Positions 1 through 7,704 of a stretch of 64,000 nt of DNA are shown here, piece by piece; positions within the stretch are counted from its first letter, which is position 1, and each line of letters opens with the position of its first letter. The stretch lies in NCBI RefSeq assembly GCF_002351485.1, contig NZ_NWMW01000002.1, positions 496,001 to 560,000 on the forward strand, read 5' to 3'. A program made the translations under genes and the position numbers. Source of the DNA: Sphingomonas spermidinifaciens. GTDB taxonomy: Bacteria > Pseudomonadota > Alphaproteobacteria > Sphingomonadales > Sphingomonadaceae. Under the pieces are notes generated by a model, which had not been told where the DNA came from, ran no database searches, and was given only the letters and a program-made list of their open reading frames with translations.

Positions 1-2097
1 GTCGCCGCCGGACTGCTTACGCTCTCAAGCTGGACCGCATCGGTGCACGCAACGCCTGCGGCCTGTCGAGAGCGCCTGCTGCCGCCCGCCCCCCGGGCGG
101 CAGCAGGCAAGCGCCCGATCACCGGCAGCGACCTCGCCCGGCTTCGCGACTTCGGCCGAATGGACGAGGCGGCGGGTCGCGAGCCCTTTGCAGTTTCGCC
201 GGATGGGAAGCACGCGGTTCTGGTGCTGCGGCAGGGAGATCCCGACACCGACCGCTATTGCATCGGCATTGTCCTGATCGCGCTTGACGGCGCGGGACCG
301 CCGAGGCTGCTCGACGTGGGTGGCGAGATCATCGCCGCGCCGAGCGACGTGCATGGTATTCCCGCGATCCCCAGCGGCCTCCCGGGAAATGGCACACCGA
401 CATGGTCGCCGGACGGCAAATGGATCGCCTATCTGCGGCGTGACGGGGTCTTCACCCAAGTCTGGCGTGTCGGCCTCGACGGCACGCCCGCCGTGAAGTT
501 GACGCAATTGAAGACCGAGCCGTCCTCCGCCCGCTGGGCGCGGGATGGCCGCGGGATCGTCGTCGCCACTCGCGACCGGCTGGACGAGGAACGCGCCAAA
601 ATCGTGCAGGAAGGCAGGACCGGCTACCATTATGACGAGCGGTTCTGGTCCTTGGCCGAGCCCTACCCGCATCCGCGTCTTCCGATCCCGACGAGCAACG
701 CGTATCTGGATATGCGTTCGCTGGTCCTCACGCCGATCTCGACGGTCCGAGCGGAGGAACTGACCAGCGCCGGCGGCGCCCGCCCTCATGGCGCGGCCGT
801 TGCCAACGGCCCGGCCGACGCCCGCGCCTGGGTGGCATCGGCTGATCCGCAACGGCCAAACGGTGCCTCGCAGCTCTGGATCCAGCTCGGAAATGAGGCG
901 CGCCCGTGCGCAGCCATGCTGTGCCGAGAACCGATTGCCGGACTGTGGTGGGTGTCAAAGGATGAGCTTCTGATCCTGCGTGGCGGCGATCAGACGAACG
1001 GCGGCCGCACAGCACTCTATCGCTGGCAGGTGCGGACCGCTGAACCGAAGAAGCTGCTCGAGACGGCGGACTGGCTCCTTGGATGCCACCTCCTCCAGTC
1101 TAAGTTGGTCTGCGCTCGCGAGTCGGCCGTGCATCCTCGCGTCATCGTCGCGCTCGATCCGGCGAACGGCCGGTTGACCACGGTGTACGACCCAAATCCG
1201 GAGTTTCAGGGGCTCGCTGTCGGCAGAGTGGAACGGCTCGCTTGGTCGGATCCTGCCGGGGTTGCGACCTATGCGGACTTGGTCTTGCCGCCGGACCACC
1301 GTTACGGTCAGCGGCACCCCTTGGTCGTTGTTCAGTATGTCAGCCGTGGGTTCCTTCGCGGCGGCACAGGTGACGAGTATCCGATACATGCCCTTGCCGC
1401 CCGCGGCTTCGCCGTCCTGAGCTTCCAGATGCCGCGCAACGCACCCGAACTGGAAGCGGAAACAGACTTCAACGTTCGGCAAAGGCTGAAGGTCAAGAAC
1501 TGGAGTTGGCGACGTCGCGTCTTCTCCGTGCTAGACGCAGGGCTCGACCTCGCCATTTCGAAGGGCGCAGTCGATCCAGCCCGGATCGGCATTACCGGAA
1601 TGAGCGATGGATCCAGCACCGTGCAGTTCGCGCTTATCAATTCGCGACGGTTCAGCGCCGCCAGCGTCAGCACATGTTGTGACGATCCGAGCGGTGTGTT
1701 CGCCGTCGGGCCGAGCTACGGCGCCTCGGCAAAGGCATGGGGCTATCCGGCCGCGGGCGAGCATGACGACGCATTCTGGAAGCCGCAGTCGCTCGCGATG
1801 AACGCCAACTGGTTGCAGGTGCCGTTGTTGATGCAACTGCCTGACGGCGAATACCGCATGGCCGCGGAGGGGTTCGCTGCCTTGCAAGCCCATGGTGCCC
1901 CGGTCGACATGTACGTCTTCCCGGATGAGCGGCACACGAAATTGCACCCCGCGCATCGTCTTGCGATCTACGAGCGGAACCTGGCGTGGTTCGACTTCTG
2001 GCTTCGCGGCGTGGACGATGCGAACCGAAAATTGCGCTCCGAGATCGCCCGCTGGCGAATGTTACGTTCCGCAGGTCGACGGCTCGCGAAACGCTAA
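1..2097 (+). CDS. Lasso peptide isopeptidase (AtxE-like), 5' end outside window
   Basis: This is a prolyl-oligopeptidase-fold serine hydrolase of the type that opens the isopeptide ring of lasso peptides, expected in the periplasm. The frame is open from base 1, and bases 1-48 encode a hydrophobic stretch ending S-V-H-A, which reads as the end of a signal peptide, so the gene starts before the window. An N-terminal beta-propeller-like region (SPDGK, WSPDGKW repeats) is followed by an alpha/beta-hydrolase domain with a GMSDG nucleophile elbow near base 1600 and a C-terminal DERHTKLH segment carrying the likely catalytic His. It converges on the cyclase gene with overlapping stop codons. Assignment over a generic S9 peptidase rests on its position beside lasso B and C genes. 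Confidence 0.88.
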   Translation, partial: VAAGLLTLSSWTASVHATPAACRERLLPPAPRAAAGKRPITGSDLARLRDFGRMDEAAGREPFAVSPDGKHAVLVLRQGDPDTDRYCIGIVLIALDGAGPPRLLDVGGEIIAAPSDVHGIPAIPSGLPGNGTPTWSPDGKWIAYLRRDGVFTQVWRVGLDGTPAVKLTQLKTEPSSARWARDGRGIVVATRDRLDEERAKIVQEGRTGYHYDERFWSLAEPYPHPRLPIPTSNAYLDMRSLVLTPISTVRAEELTSAGGARPHGAAVANGPADARAWVASADPQRPNGASQLWIQLGNEARPCAAMLCREPIAGLWWVSKDELLILRGGDQTNGGRTALYRWQVRTAEPKKLLETADWLLGCHLLQSKLVCARESAVHPRVIVALDPANGRLTTVYDPNPEFQGLAVGRVERLAWSDPAGVATYADLVLPPDHRYGQRHPLVVVQYVSRGFLRGGTGDEYPIHALAARGFAVLSFQMPRNAPELEAETDFNVRQRLKVKNWSWRRRVFSVLDAGLDLAISKGAVDPARIGITGMSDGSSTVQFALINSRRFSAASVSTCCDDPSGVFAVGPSYGASAKAWGYPAAGEHDDAFWKPQSLAMNANWLQVPLLMQLPDGEYRMAAEGFAALQAHGAPVDMYVFPDERHTKLHPAHRLAIYERNLAWFDFWLRGVDDANRKLRSEIARWRMLRSAGRRLAKR

Positions 2098-3842
2098 CGT
2101 GACGACCAGCCAGAAGCCCATGCCTCAAAATCGACCAGCGCCATCAACTGGGAGAGGGCGTCACGCGTCGGCAGAGGCCCGGCAAGCGCGGCTGCGATCG
2201 CGTCCTTGTTGAGGAGGCTGTGCCGCGCAAGAGTACCGCCTAGGAGCATCTCGCGCACAAGCGCGCGGTGTTGATCGATCAACCTGGTCACCAGCCCATT
2301 GAAAGCTCCTTTTGTTCGGCGGTCGACGACAATGGCGGGGAGGCGATCGCGGAACGCTTCGCGGGCGACCGCGCGGTTGCGTCCGCCTGTGCACCACAAC
2401 CAACTCGGAACCGAAAGGCAGGCCTCGAGAATGGGCTGGGACATCAGCGGTGAAATGTGGGGCGCCTTTGTCTCGCGGCCATAGCCTTCAAGATGATTGA
2501 GGATGCCAATGATCGACCAGACGTGGCGGCGGCTGCCGGGGGGCGCGTCGCTCGCGGCTTCCAGCCAGGGATTTCCCTGCGGCCAGGGCAGATTTTGTCG
2601 CGCCTCACTGGAGATAAAGCAATTGGTCATCGGGCGAGGAAAGCTCCCGACCGGCCGAAGCCTGCATCGTAACGCGGCGGCGAGTACGCGCCACGCGTTG
2701 CTTTGTGAGATTTGCGCGACATCGATCGCAGTTCGCAAGACCCCAGGACCGATCCCTTCGATCTGCGCCCGATCGATCAAGGGCAAGGCAGACTGAAGCA
2801 GGCAGAAGACGCTGTCGCCGCCGGCGCCGCCGATGAACCCGTCCGCTCCTGTCTCCTCCGCAAGGACCCGGATTGGCCGATCCAGGGCTTGAGAGAACAG
2901 GCGGGCGCAAGGACGCGGCAGGTCTGCGGCATCCGACCGCGTCAGGTCCACAACGCCGGTATCGAGCTCCAACTCTGCCAGATCATAGCCGAGGTGCGTG
3001 GCTATCGCGCGAGCCCAGGGCCTTTCGTCGGGATCGCCAGGTACGGGTCCAAACGTCAGACAGCGCCCTTCGGTTTTGTCGCCCGCCAATCCCGCCGCGA
3101 CAATCGCGGAGTCCAGCCCGCCCGAAATCTCGATCAGCGGCCGCTGGAAAGCGCTGCCCCATGCCCGCAGCGTTTGCGTTGCCACGGTTCCGAGGCTGGC
3201 CGCCGCGCGGTCAAAATCCCGATTGTCTTCGGCTTGCGTGGCGAAGGTCCAGGGCGACCAGATGCAGCAAAGGTCGATCGAGCCGGCGCCAATTTTCAGC
3301 AAACATCCCGGTGGAACTTCGCTGATGCCGTGCAGTGCGGTTCGGACCGGCCTGATGTCACGATACACCAGACCCTGGGCGACTATGGTCCAGTCAATGC
3401 TGGGACGGACCAGACCAAGTTGGATGAGCAGGTCCGGCCGGGACGTAAGGATATGGGCTGAGTCGATCGCGGCGTGGTAGCAAGCCATCATGCCCGAGGG
3501 GTCGCGCATGACCTCGACTGCGTCCGCCCGACGCCGGAGTAAGACATAACCTCCCCAGTACCGGCTCGTCATTGCATCGGGCGCGCTGCCTGATGTCGTC
3601 GGATCCAACTCCGTCGTTCGATTACCCGAGGCGCGCTCGAAAAGATGACCCCACACCATGCCTCGCCCATCGGCAAACCGTGTCTGGCTTGCGCCGCGAT
3701 CCCCGAGGACGAGCAGTCCTGGGGTGTTGAGCAGGTCGTCTAACCCGTGCTGCCGACGAAGAGCATGTCGTGCGCCGGTGAGCCCTTCAGGGAACGGCAA
3801 ACCGGCGTCGAAAATGAAGGCTATGAAGGCAGAGCGGTTCAT
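2094..3842 (-). CDS. Lasso peptide cyclase (asparagine synthetase-like, C protein)
   Basis: This 582-residue protein belongs to the asparagine synthase B family and is the ATP-dependent cyclase that adenylates the ring Asp/Glu side chain and joins it to the core N-terminus. The N-terminal glutaminase-like half lacks the Cys2 nucleophile of true asparagine synthetases (it begins MNRSAF). The PP-loop SGGLDS lies at about residues 240-245, and a second GGAGGDS motif follows. The start was chosen because ATG overlaps the stop of the B gene as ATGA, which indicates translational coupling. A longer open frame extends upstream to 4019 but runs through the B gene. Its 3' end meets the isopeptidase stop. 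Neighbours make lasso cyclase much more likely than asparagine synthesis. Confidence 0.93.
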   Translation of the reverse strand: MNRSAFIAFIFDAGLPFPEGLTGARHALRRQHGLDDLLNTPGLLVLGDRGASQTRFADGRGMVWGHLFERASGNRTTELDPTTSGSAPDAMTSRYWGGYVLLRRRADAVEVMRDPSGMMACYHAAIDSAHILTSRPDLLIQLGLVRPSIDWTIVAQGLVYRDIRPVRTALHGISEVPPGCLLKIGAGSIDLCCIWSPWTFATQAEDNRDFDRAAASLGTVATQTLRAWGSAFQRPLIEISGGLDSAIVAAGLAGDKTEGRCLTFGPVPGDPDERPWARAIATHLGYDLAELELDTGVVDLTRSDAADLPRPCARLFSQALDRPIRVLAEETGADGFIGGAGGDSVFCLLQSALPLIDRAQIEGIGPGVLRTAIDVAQISQSNAWRVLAAALRCRLRPVGSFPRPMTNCFISSEARQNLPWPQGNPWLEAASDAPPGSRRHVWSIIGILNHLEGYGRETKAPHISPLMSQPILEACLSVPSWLWCTGGRNRAVAREAFRDRLPAIVVDRRTKGAFNGLVTRLIDQHRALVREMLLGGTLARHSLLNKDAIAAALAGPLPTRDALSQLMALVDFEAWASGWSSR

Positions 3843-4501
3843 AGCGCCAGAATGGGTGTGAAGCGCGAGACATGGTCGTAGCTGTCGTTCAGGATCGCAT
3901 CTCGGGTCTGAAGCCAGCAATGCGCTGCGAACGGCGCGAGCGACACTCCGAAGATAAAGCGGGATCCATAGCCTCTGCGCGCCAACCAGCTGTCCAGGGC
4001 CAGTGAGTCGAGCAGGCAATTTCGTGCGATCGGGATCAGGTTTCGCGATCGCAGGAACTGCTCGACGGTTTCGAATTGGTCCGCCGCGGCATCATACAGT
4101 TGCAGCGGTGGCCGAACGAGCCGCGCGCCGAAAATCGAGCGAAACGGGAGGCACCGAAGCTTCAACCACGTCAAGGCAATCGTGGTCCCAACGCGCAGCG
4201 GCTGCTCGATGGGCGCCACCTGCCGGTTTGCGCCCCCTTTCGGTTCCGGCAAGATAATCCGCTCCCTGAAAGCATTGGTTGGCTCGGGATCAAGATCCCG
4301 CAGGATCTTCGCACGCCCCAGCGTGGACAATACGGCCTCAGGCGGTCTGGCTGCGTACGAGCAGTTCAGCCACTGGCGGAATGCGTCGGTCGCTTCGTTT
4401 GGGACCTGAAAATATCGATCCTGGCGGATGTCGAGCAGGATCACCCGTTCCGACGCGACGCAGGCGGTGGTGTGCGGCATCAGCCGCCAGAACAGGGACA
4501 A
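3839..4501 (-). CDS. Lasso peptide B protein (fused recognition element and leader protease)
   Basis: This 220-residue protein combines a PqqD-like RiPP recognition element (about residues 8-45, with VILLDIRQDRYF) that should bind the leader, and a transglutaminase-like B2 protease that removes it. Candidate catalytic residues are Cys162 (RNCLLDSLAL), His194 (AAHCWLQ) and Asp206 (ILNDS). Proteobacterial clusters usually carry this fusion, whereas many actinobacterial ones split it. The start is taken as TTG at 4501 because GGAG lies 7 nt upstream and the residues before MPHTT fit the first strand of the recognition element. ATG at 4480 is the alternative. It overlaps the cyclase by 4 nt and begins 56 nt after the precursor gene. 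Confidence 0.9.
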   Translation of the reverse strand: MSLFWRLMPHTTACVASERVILLDIRQDRYFQVPNEATDAFRQWLNCSYAARPPEAVLSTLGRAKILRDLDPEPTNAFRERIILPEPKGGANRQVAPIEQPLRVGTTIALTWLKLRCLPFRSIFGARLVRPPLQLYDAAADQFETVEQFLRSRNLIPIARNCLLDSLALDSWLARRGYGSRFIFGVSLAPFAAHCWLQTRDAILNDSYDHVSRFTPILAL

Positions 4502-4557
4502 GCCGGATCTCCCGCATGTACGGCGCCGACCCTGCGATGCGGGCCGGCGCGCGCACT

Positions 4558-4686
4558 TCAGTCGTCAGAGAGCCCGAAGGGGATCAGCCCGGCGCCGTCG
4601 ACGTCGCCCTGGAGCTCGCCCTGCGTCTCGACGCTGGCGGCACCGAGATCGATCAGATCGACGGTTTCGTTGAGTTCGCGGTCCAT
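4558..4686 (-). CDS. Lasso peptide precursor (A protein)
   Basis: This is a 42-codon gene directly upstream of the B and C genes. Residues 1-22 form a leader ending in D-L-G-A-A-S-V-E-T-Q, with the Thr at the penultimate position that lasso maturation requires. The 20-residue core, bases 4561-4620, reads GELQGDVDGAGLIPFGLSDD. It starts with Gly, and Asp8 is the only acidic residue at positions 7-9, giving a predicted eight-residue ring and a 12-residue tail. The bulky tail residues Phe15 and Leu17 are candidate plugs. The FGLSDD ending resembles, from memory, sphingonodin-type lasso peptides. ATG at 4686 is preferred because AGGAG lies 7 nt upstream. The ATG at 4692 is only 1 nt from it. The product is unproven but all hallmarks are present. 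Confidence 0.93.
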   Translation of the reverse strand: MDRELNETVDLIDLGAASVETQGELQGDVDGAGLIPFGLSDD

Positions 4687-4693
4687 GGTCATT

Positions 4694-4698
4694 CTCCT
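4694..4698 (-). promoter_or_regulatory. Ribosome binding site deciding the precursor start
   Basis: On the minus strand AGGAG is followed by A-ATG-ACC-ATG. It stands 1 nt before the first ATG (4692) and 7 nt before the second (4686). The usual spacing favours the second ATG and a 42-residue precursor. Confidence 0.7.
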
Positions 4699-4750
4699 GT
4701 CGCTGAATGCGACCGGAAGAATCTTCATCAAATGGGCGGCTATAAGAAGA

Positions 4751-4767
4751 TTATAATCGGATTATAA
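4751..4767. promoter_or_regulatory. Perfect AT-rich palindrome before the lasso precursor
   Basis: TTATAATCgGATTATAA has two perfect 8-nt arms around one base. It lies about 65-80 nt upstream of the precursor ATG, in the 93-nt gap after the GntR-family gene. It also contains TATAAT -10-like hexamers on both strands, so it could be a promoter with an overlapping operator. An AT-only element of this kind stands out against the GC-rich surroundings. The adjacent GntR-family protein is one candidate binder, but that link is inferred. Confidence 0.55.
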
Positions 4768-4779
4768 CCGAAGTCCGGC

Positions 4780-5357
4780 TCAGAATGCCTCCCGCCGCTG
4801 GATCAGTTCGGCGACAGCCTTCATCCTGCGAAGATGATAGCGCCGCACTGCTTGCGGAAGCCCCGCGCCACTGACGGTGAGTACGTCTAGCTCACCAATC
4901 AGAGGCTCGAGAACTTCCGGCTCGACCATCCGAAACGGGTGCAGGCGATCGCCAGCATTCCGATTGCCGCGCGAATCTCGCGATTGGGGGCGATGTCGGC
5001 AAACCGCTCGAAAAGCTGCGCCGTCCGCGCGGCCATCGTCTCGCCCGCGAGCTCGTCCTGCGCGAATGGACTTCGAGCGGTCCGCAGTGCCATCAAGATC
5101 AACGCAGAATGCCATTCGTACAGATCGCGAAGGGCGGCCTCGCGCAGCCGTGGAACGTGAAACCCCTCGCCGGCGCTGGCTTCCACCAGCCTCTCGCCGA
5201 CCAGGCGGTGCAGGACGTCGCGCACCGGCGTCATACTCACCCCGAGTTCTTCGGCGATGCGGCTCGCCTCCAGGCGCACTCCCGGCGGGTAACGACCTTC
5301 GCGCAGCAGTTGCTTCAGTGTCGCGTAGCTTCGCTCCATTGCTTGGAGCGGGCTCAT
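4780..5357 (-). pseudogene. GntR-family transcriptional regulator with frameshift
   Basis: The N-terminus has a clear GntR winged helix (about residues 8-70, including IAEELGVSMTPVRDVLHRL), which would bind an operator as a dimer. The frame from ATG 5357 stops at 4899 shortly after AIACTRF. The next frame then continues with a protein-like C-terminus (RMVEPEVLEPLIGEL to ELIQRREAF) ending at 4780. One missing base near 4935-4942 (CCCGTTTCGG on the minus strand) would join the two into about 192 residues, short for an FCD-type regulator. The choices are a real frameshift, a sequencing error or -1 slippage. Its ATG overlaps the upstream stop as ATGA, so it belongs to the luxI-phyH operon. It may control the lasso genes that follow. 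Confidence 0.7.
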
Positions 5358-6238
5358 GCCCCGGCCTCCTGGCCCGTGCGATGGGCAGCGACCGCCTCGG
5401 CCTGCTCGGGCCTGAGCGCGTCCACCGCGCCGATATGCTCGGGAAGGTTGCCGGTAAGGAGGAGCGAGGGGCATATGCCTTCATAGTTGCCGAGGTTGGG
5501 GCGGTGCTGGCGGTAGCCGACCAAGCCGGCGAGCTCGGAAGAGAAGTCGCGCGCGATTGCCGGCGGATAAGCCAACCACTGGTTCTCATAGGGTTTCAAC
5601 CAGCCGAGGCAGTAGCTCACCACAACGGCGTTGCGGATTTCGGCGCTGCGGTTTGCGCCGGCGCCGTGCAGTGTCGATCCCAGGAACAGGAAGGCGTTGC
5701 CGGGCCCATATTCGGCGACGATCGGGTGCCCGGGCATCGCGTTCCTCAGCGCTTCGCCGCCATGGCTACGCGGATAGATGATCGTGCCGCCATTCTCGAC
5801 GGTGAAAGGCGTGAGCGGCCACATCACGTTGACCAGATACTCGACCTCGCCCTTGACCCCTTGCCACATGTCCTGGTCGCGATGCGGGAACTGCGCCGGC
5901 GCACCCGGGTGCAGCCCGATCGCCTGCATGAGGTTGAGCTGAAGGTTGTCGCACCATGGCGAGAGCACGGTCTCCGCGATAGTAAGGATGAGCGGTTGCA
6001 GCGCCAGCGCGGCGGCATGCGGTGAGCGCTTCAGCAGGCTTCCGAACCGCTTGGTGCGGCCGCCATAGAAATCGCCTTCGCAGAAGGGCGTGGCATCATA
6101 AATGGGCGCGAGGTCGGCCGAAAGCGCCTCGATGGTCTCGCGCGGCAGCGCATCGTGGACCACGCACCAACCTTCCTTGTTCAGGAGCGCGAGCGCCGCG
6201 TCGCCGCCCACCGGCATGATGTTCGCTTCAGTGGTCAT
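5354..6238 (-). CDS. Phytanoyl-CoA dioxygenase (PhyH) family oxygenase
   Basis: This is a 294-residue non-haem Fe(II)/2-oxoglutarate-dependent dioxygenase. The iron triad is visible as His119-x-Asp121 (FPHRDQD) and His191 (TLHGAG), and Arg197 is a candidate 2-oxoglutarate anchor. The substrate is unknown. It is coupled by ATGA overlaps to luxI before it and to the GntR-family gene after it. I recall luxI followed by a phyH gene as a repeated arrangement in Sphingomonadaceae, so a role tied to acyl-homoserine-lactone signalling is plausible. Hydroxylation of the nearby lasso peptide is a more speculative alternative. Confidence 0.88.
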   Translation of the reverse strand: MTTEANIMPVGGDAALALLNKEGWCVVHDALPRETIEALSADLAPIYDATPFCEGDFYGGRTKRFGSLLKRSPHAAALALQPLILTIAETVLSPWCDNLQLNLMQAIGLHPGAPAQFPHRDQDMWQGVKGEVEYLVNVMWPLTPFTVENGGTIIYPRSHGGEALRNAMPGHPIVAEYGPGNAFLFLGSTLHGAGANRSAEIRNAVVVSYCLGWLKPYENQWLAYPPAIARDFSSELAGLVGYRQHRPNLGNYEGICPSLLLTGNLPEHIGAVDALRPEQAEAVAAHRTGQEAGA

Positions 6239-6873
6239 CTCGGGGCCTCAGCGGTGGGCGGCGCGGCGCGCCGGCAGTTTGTGGGTACGATCGGGAACCA
6301 AACGCCACCCGCCGTCAGATCGGCCGGTGTGTTCGGGGTGATCGTGATCTCGAGCGCGCCAAGGATCGCGCCCTGGTTCGGGAGCGGTTCGCCGAGCGGG
6401 CGGCATTGCCATCCGAAGCTCAGGATTTGCTCCAGCCACGCGATCTCGGCGACGCCGGTATAAATCTCGATCTCGGCCTGAAGTGCGTGGGCAGCAATTG
6501 CCGAGACCAGCTGGTTGCGGACCTGCCGGCGTTCTGCTGCCCGTAGCTGCCGACCCAAGCAGAAGCGCGAAATCTCCCACACGCGAGGACCTCGTGGGAC
6601 GGCACGCTCGCACAATGCAGGAAAGAGCGTGTCGAGGATGTGCGGCCGTGTCGTCGGCAGCAGTCTAGCGGACGCCAGATGCGCATGATCGGCATTGGTG
6701 AGGATCAAGTAACGCGCATGCGCATCGTCGAACTGATCGACCTCATAGCGCCCGTCGAGAACCGGCAGGTCCCATTTGAGCAGGTCGATGAACACGCTTT
6801 TTCGTGCGGCGAACATCCCCCGGAACACGGTGTCCGTGACGCTGTCGACAGTGGAATCGACGAGAAGAACCAT
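6235..6873 (-). CDS. LuxI-family acyl-homoserine-lactone synthase
   Basis: This 212-residue cytoplasmic enzyme should make an acyl-homoserine lactone from S-adenosylmethionine and an acyl carrier. Family-conserved residues are present: Arg, Phe and Trp in FAARKSVFIDLLKW, the acidic set in YEVDQFDD, Arg in ASARLLPTT, and Glu and Arg in VWEISRFCLG. The start at 6873 (MVLLVDS) has GAGGGG about 9 nt upstream. An open frame reaching 6939 runs through a dyad that looks like a lux box and is probably untranslated. The gene lies 81 nt after luxR and is translationally coupled to the PhyH gene. The signal's chain length cannot be told from sequence. Confidence 0.93.
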   Translation of the reverse strand: MVLLVDSTVDSVTDTVFRGMFAARKSVFIDLLKWDLPVLDGRYEVDQFDDAHARYLILTNADHAHLASARLLPTTRPHILDTLFPALCERAVPRGPRVWEISRFCLGRQLRAAERRQVRNQLVSAIAAHALQAEIEIYTGVAEIAWLEQILSFGWQCRPLGEPLPNQGAILGALEITITPNTPADLTAGGVWFPIVPTNCRRAAPPTAEAPR

Positions 6874-6931
6874 GACGCTGCACCCCTCAAATGAAGAGGG
6901 GCCAAGCATCCCGATCCGCGCGGCGACGCGG

Positions 6932-6951
6932 TATCCCAAGAAATGGGGGTA
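6932..6951. promoter_or_regulatory. Candidate lux box upstream of luxI
   Basis: TATCCCAAGAAATGGGGGTA is an imperfect 20-bp dyad with matching TA, CCC/GGG and A/T pairs in each half. It begins 59 bp upstream of the chosen luxI ATG in the luxR-luxI gap. Size, symmetry and place suit a LuxR-type binding site. The exact consensus for this receptor is unknown. Confidence 0.5.
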
Positions 6952-6954
6952 GCG

Positions 6955-7704
6955 TCAGCGCTTCAGGATATCGGAGAAGCTGATCAGTCCATCGAACAGC
7001 GCACGGACCGCCAGCAGCGCGCGCTTCTGGACGCCGTAGCGCTCGCGGGCGTGCTTCAAATGCTGGATCACCGTTTCATGGCTGACACCGAGGATCACCG
7101 AGATCTCCCAGTCAGTCTTGCCGCGCGCAGCCCAAAGCACGCAATCGCGTTGCCTATCGGTGAGGATGGGAGGGTGTTCGGTGAGGATGGCGCGCGAACC
7201 CGAGATCCGGCGAGCTGCCTCGAAGGCGAAACCTCCGATGAGCTGGCAGACGAACTGAAACTCCTCCGGAAACGGCCGTCCGGCATCGACCGCAAACGAG
7301 CACGAGCCGAGCGCCTCGCCCGGTACGCTCGCTGGTATTGTGAACCCTTCGCCGATTCCCAGGCGATAAGCGCGCTCGAGCACGCATCTATCGTCGGGTG
7401 TGAGTTTAATCATGTTGGGAACGGCAGACCAAGCAAAGCCGACACTGGCGAGATTGCAGGCGCGGTGGATCGGATCTGACCTGCCGAGCCCGTGCTCATC
7501 GAACCATTCCTCCCAACTCGGCGGGTAGTTGTGAAGGCGAACCGCTGGCCCCGCTTCGCGTCCGAAATCGATATGGTGGGTAAGGGCGAAATAGCGCACG
7601 CCCATGTCGGTGCAGCACTGCAGCAGCGACTCGTATAGGGCCTCGCGCGTCGGTGCGGAGCGAGCATGTTCCACGAACACTTCGGCAATGCGCAAACGCG
7701 GCAT
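6955..7704 (-). CDS. LuxR-family quorum-sensing transcriptional regulator
   Basis: This 249-residue protein has an N-terminal autoinducer-binding domain and a C-terminal LuxR winged-helix region. The signal-binding signature appears as NYPPSWEEWF, SDPI and FAWS near residues 59-93. The DNA-binding part (about residues 178-238) has LTDRQRDCVLWAARGKTD followed by SHETVIQHLKHA. It should bind the acyl-homoserine lactone made by the adjacent LuxI and act at lux-box sites, including the dyad before luxI. It lies on the same strand, 81 nt upstream of luxI, so the pair looks cognate. No second receptor is present in the window. Confidence 0.92.
   Translation of the reverse strand: MPRLRIAEVFVEHARSAPTREALYESLLQCCTDMGVRYFALTHHIDFGREAGPAVRLHNYPPSWEEWFDEHGLGRSDPIHRACNLASVGFAWSAVPNMIKLTPDDRCVLERAYRLGIGEGFTIPASVPGEALGSCSFAVDAGRPFPEEFQFVCQLIGGFAFEAARRISGSRAILTEHPPILTDRQRDCVLWAARGKTDWEISVILGVSHETVIQHLKHARERYGVQKRALLAVRALFDGLISFSDILKR

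Noticed and set aside
4561..4620. Ring closure at core Asp6 or Glu2
   Set aside because: These rings would be smaller than the 7-9 residue rings known for lasso peptides. Asp8 fits.
4687..4692. ATG at 4692 as start of the lasso precursor
   Set aside because: It lies only 1 nt from AGGAG. The ATG at 4686 has normal 7-nt spacing.
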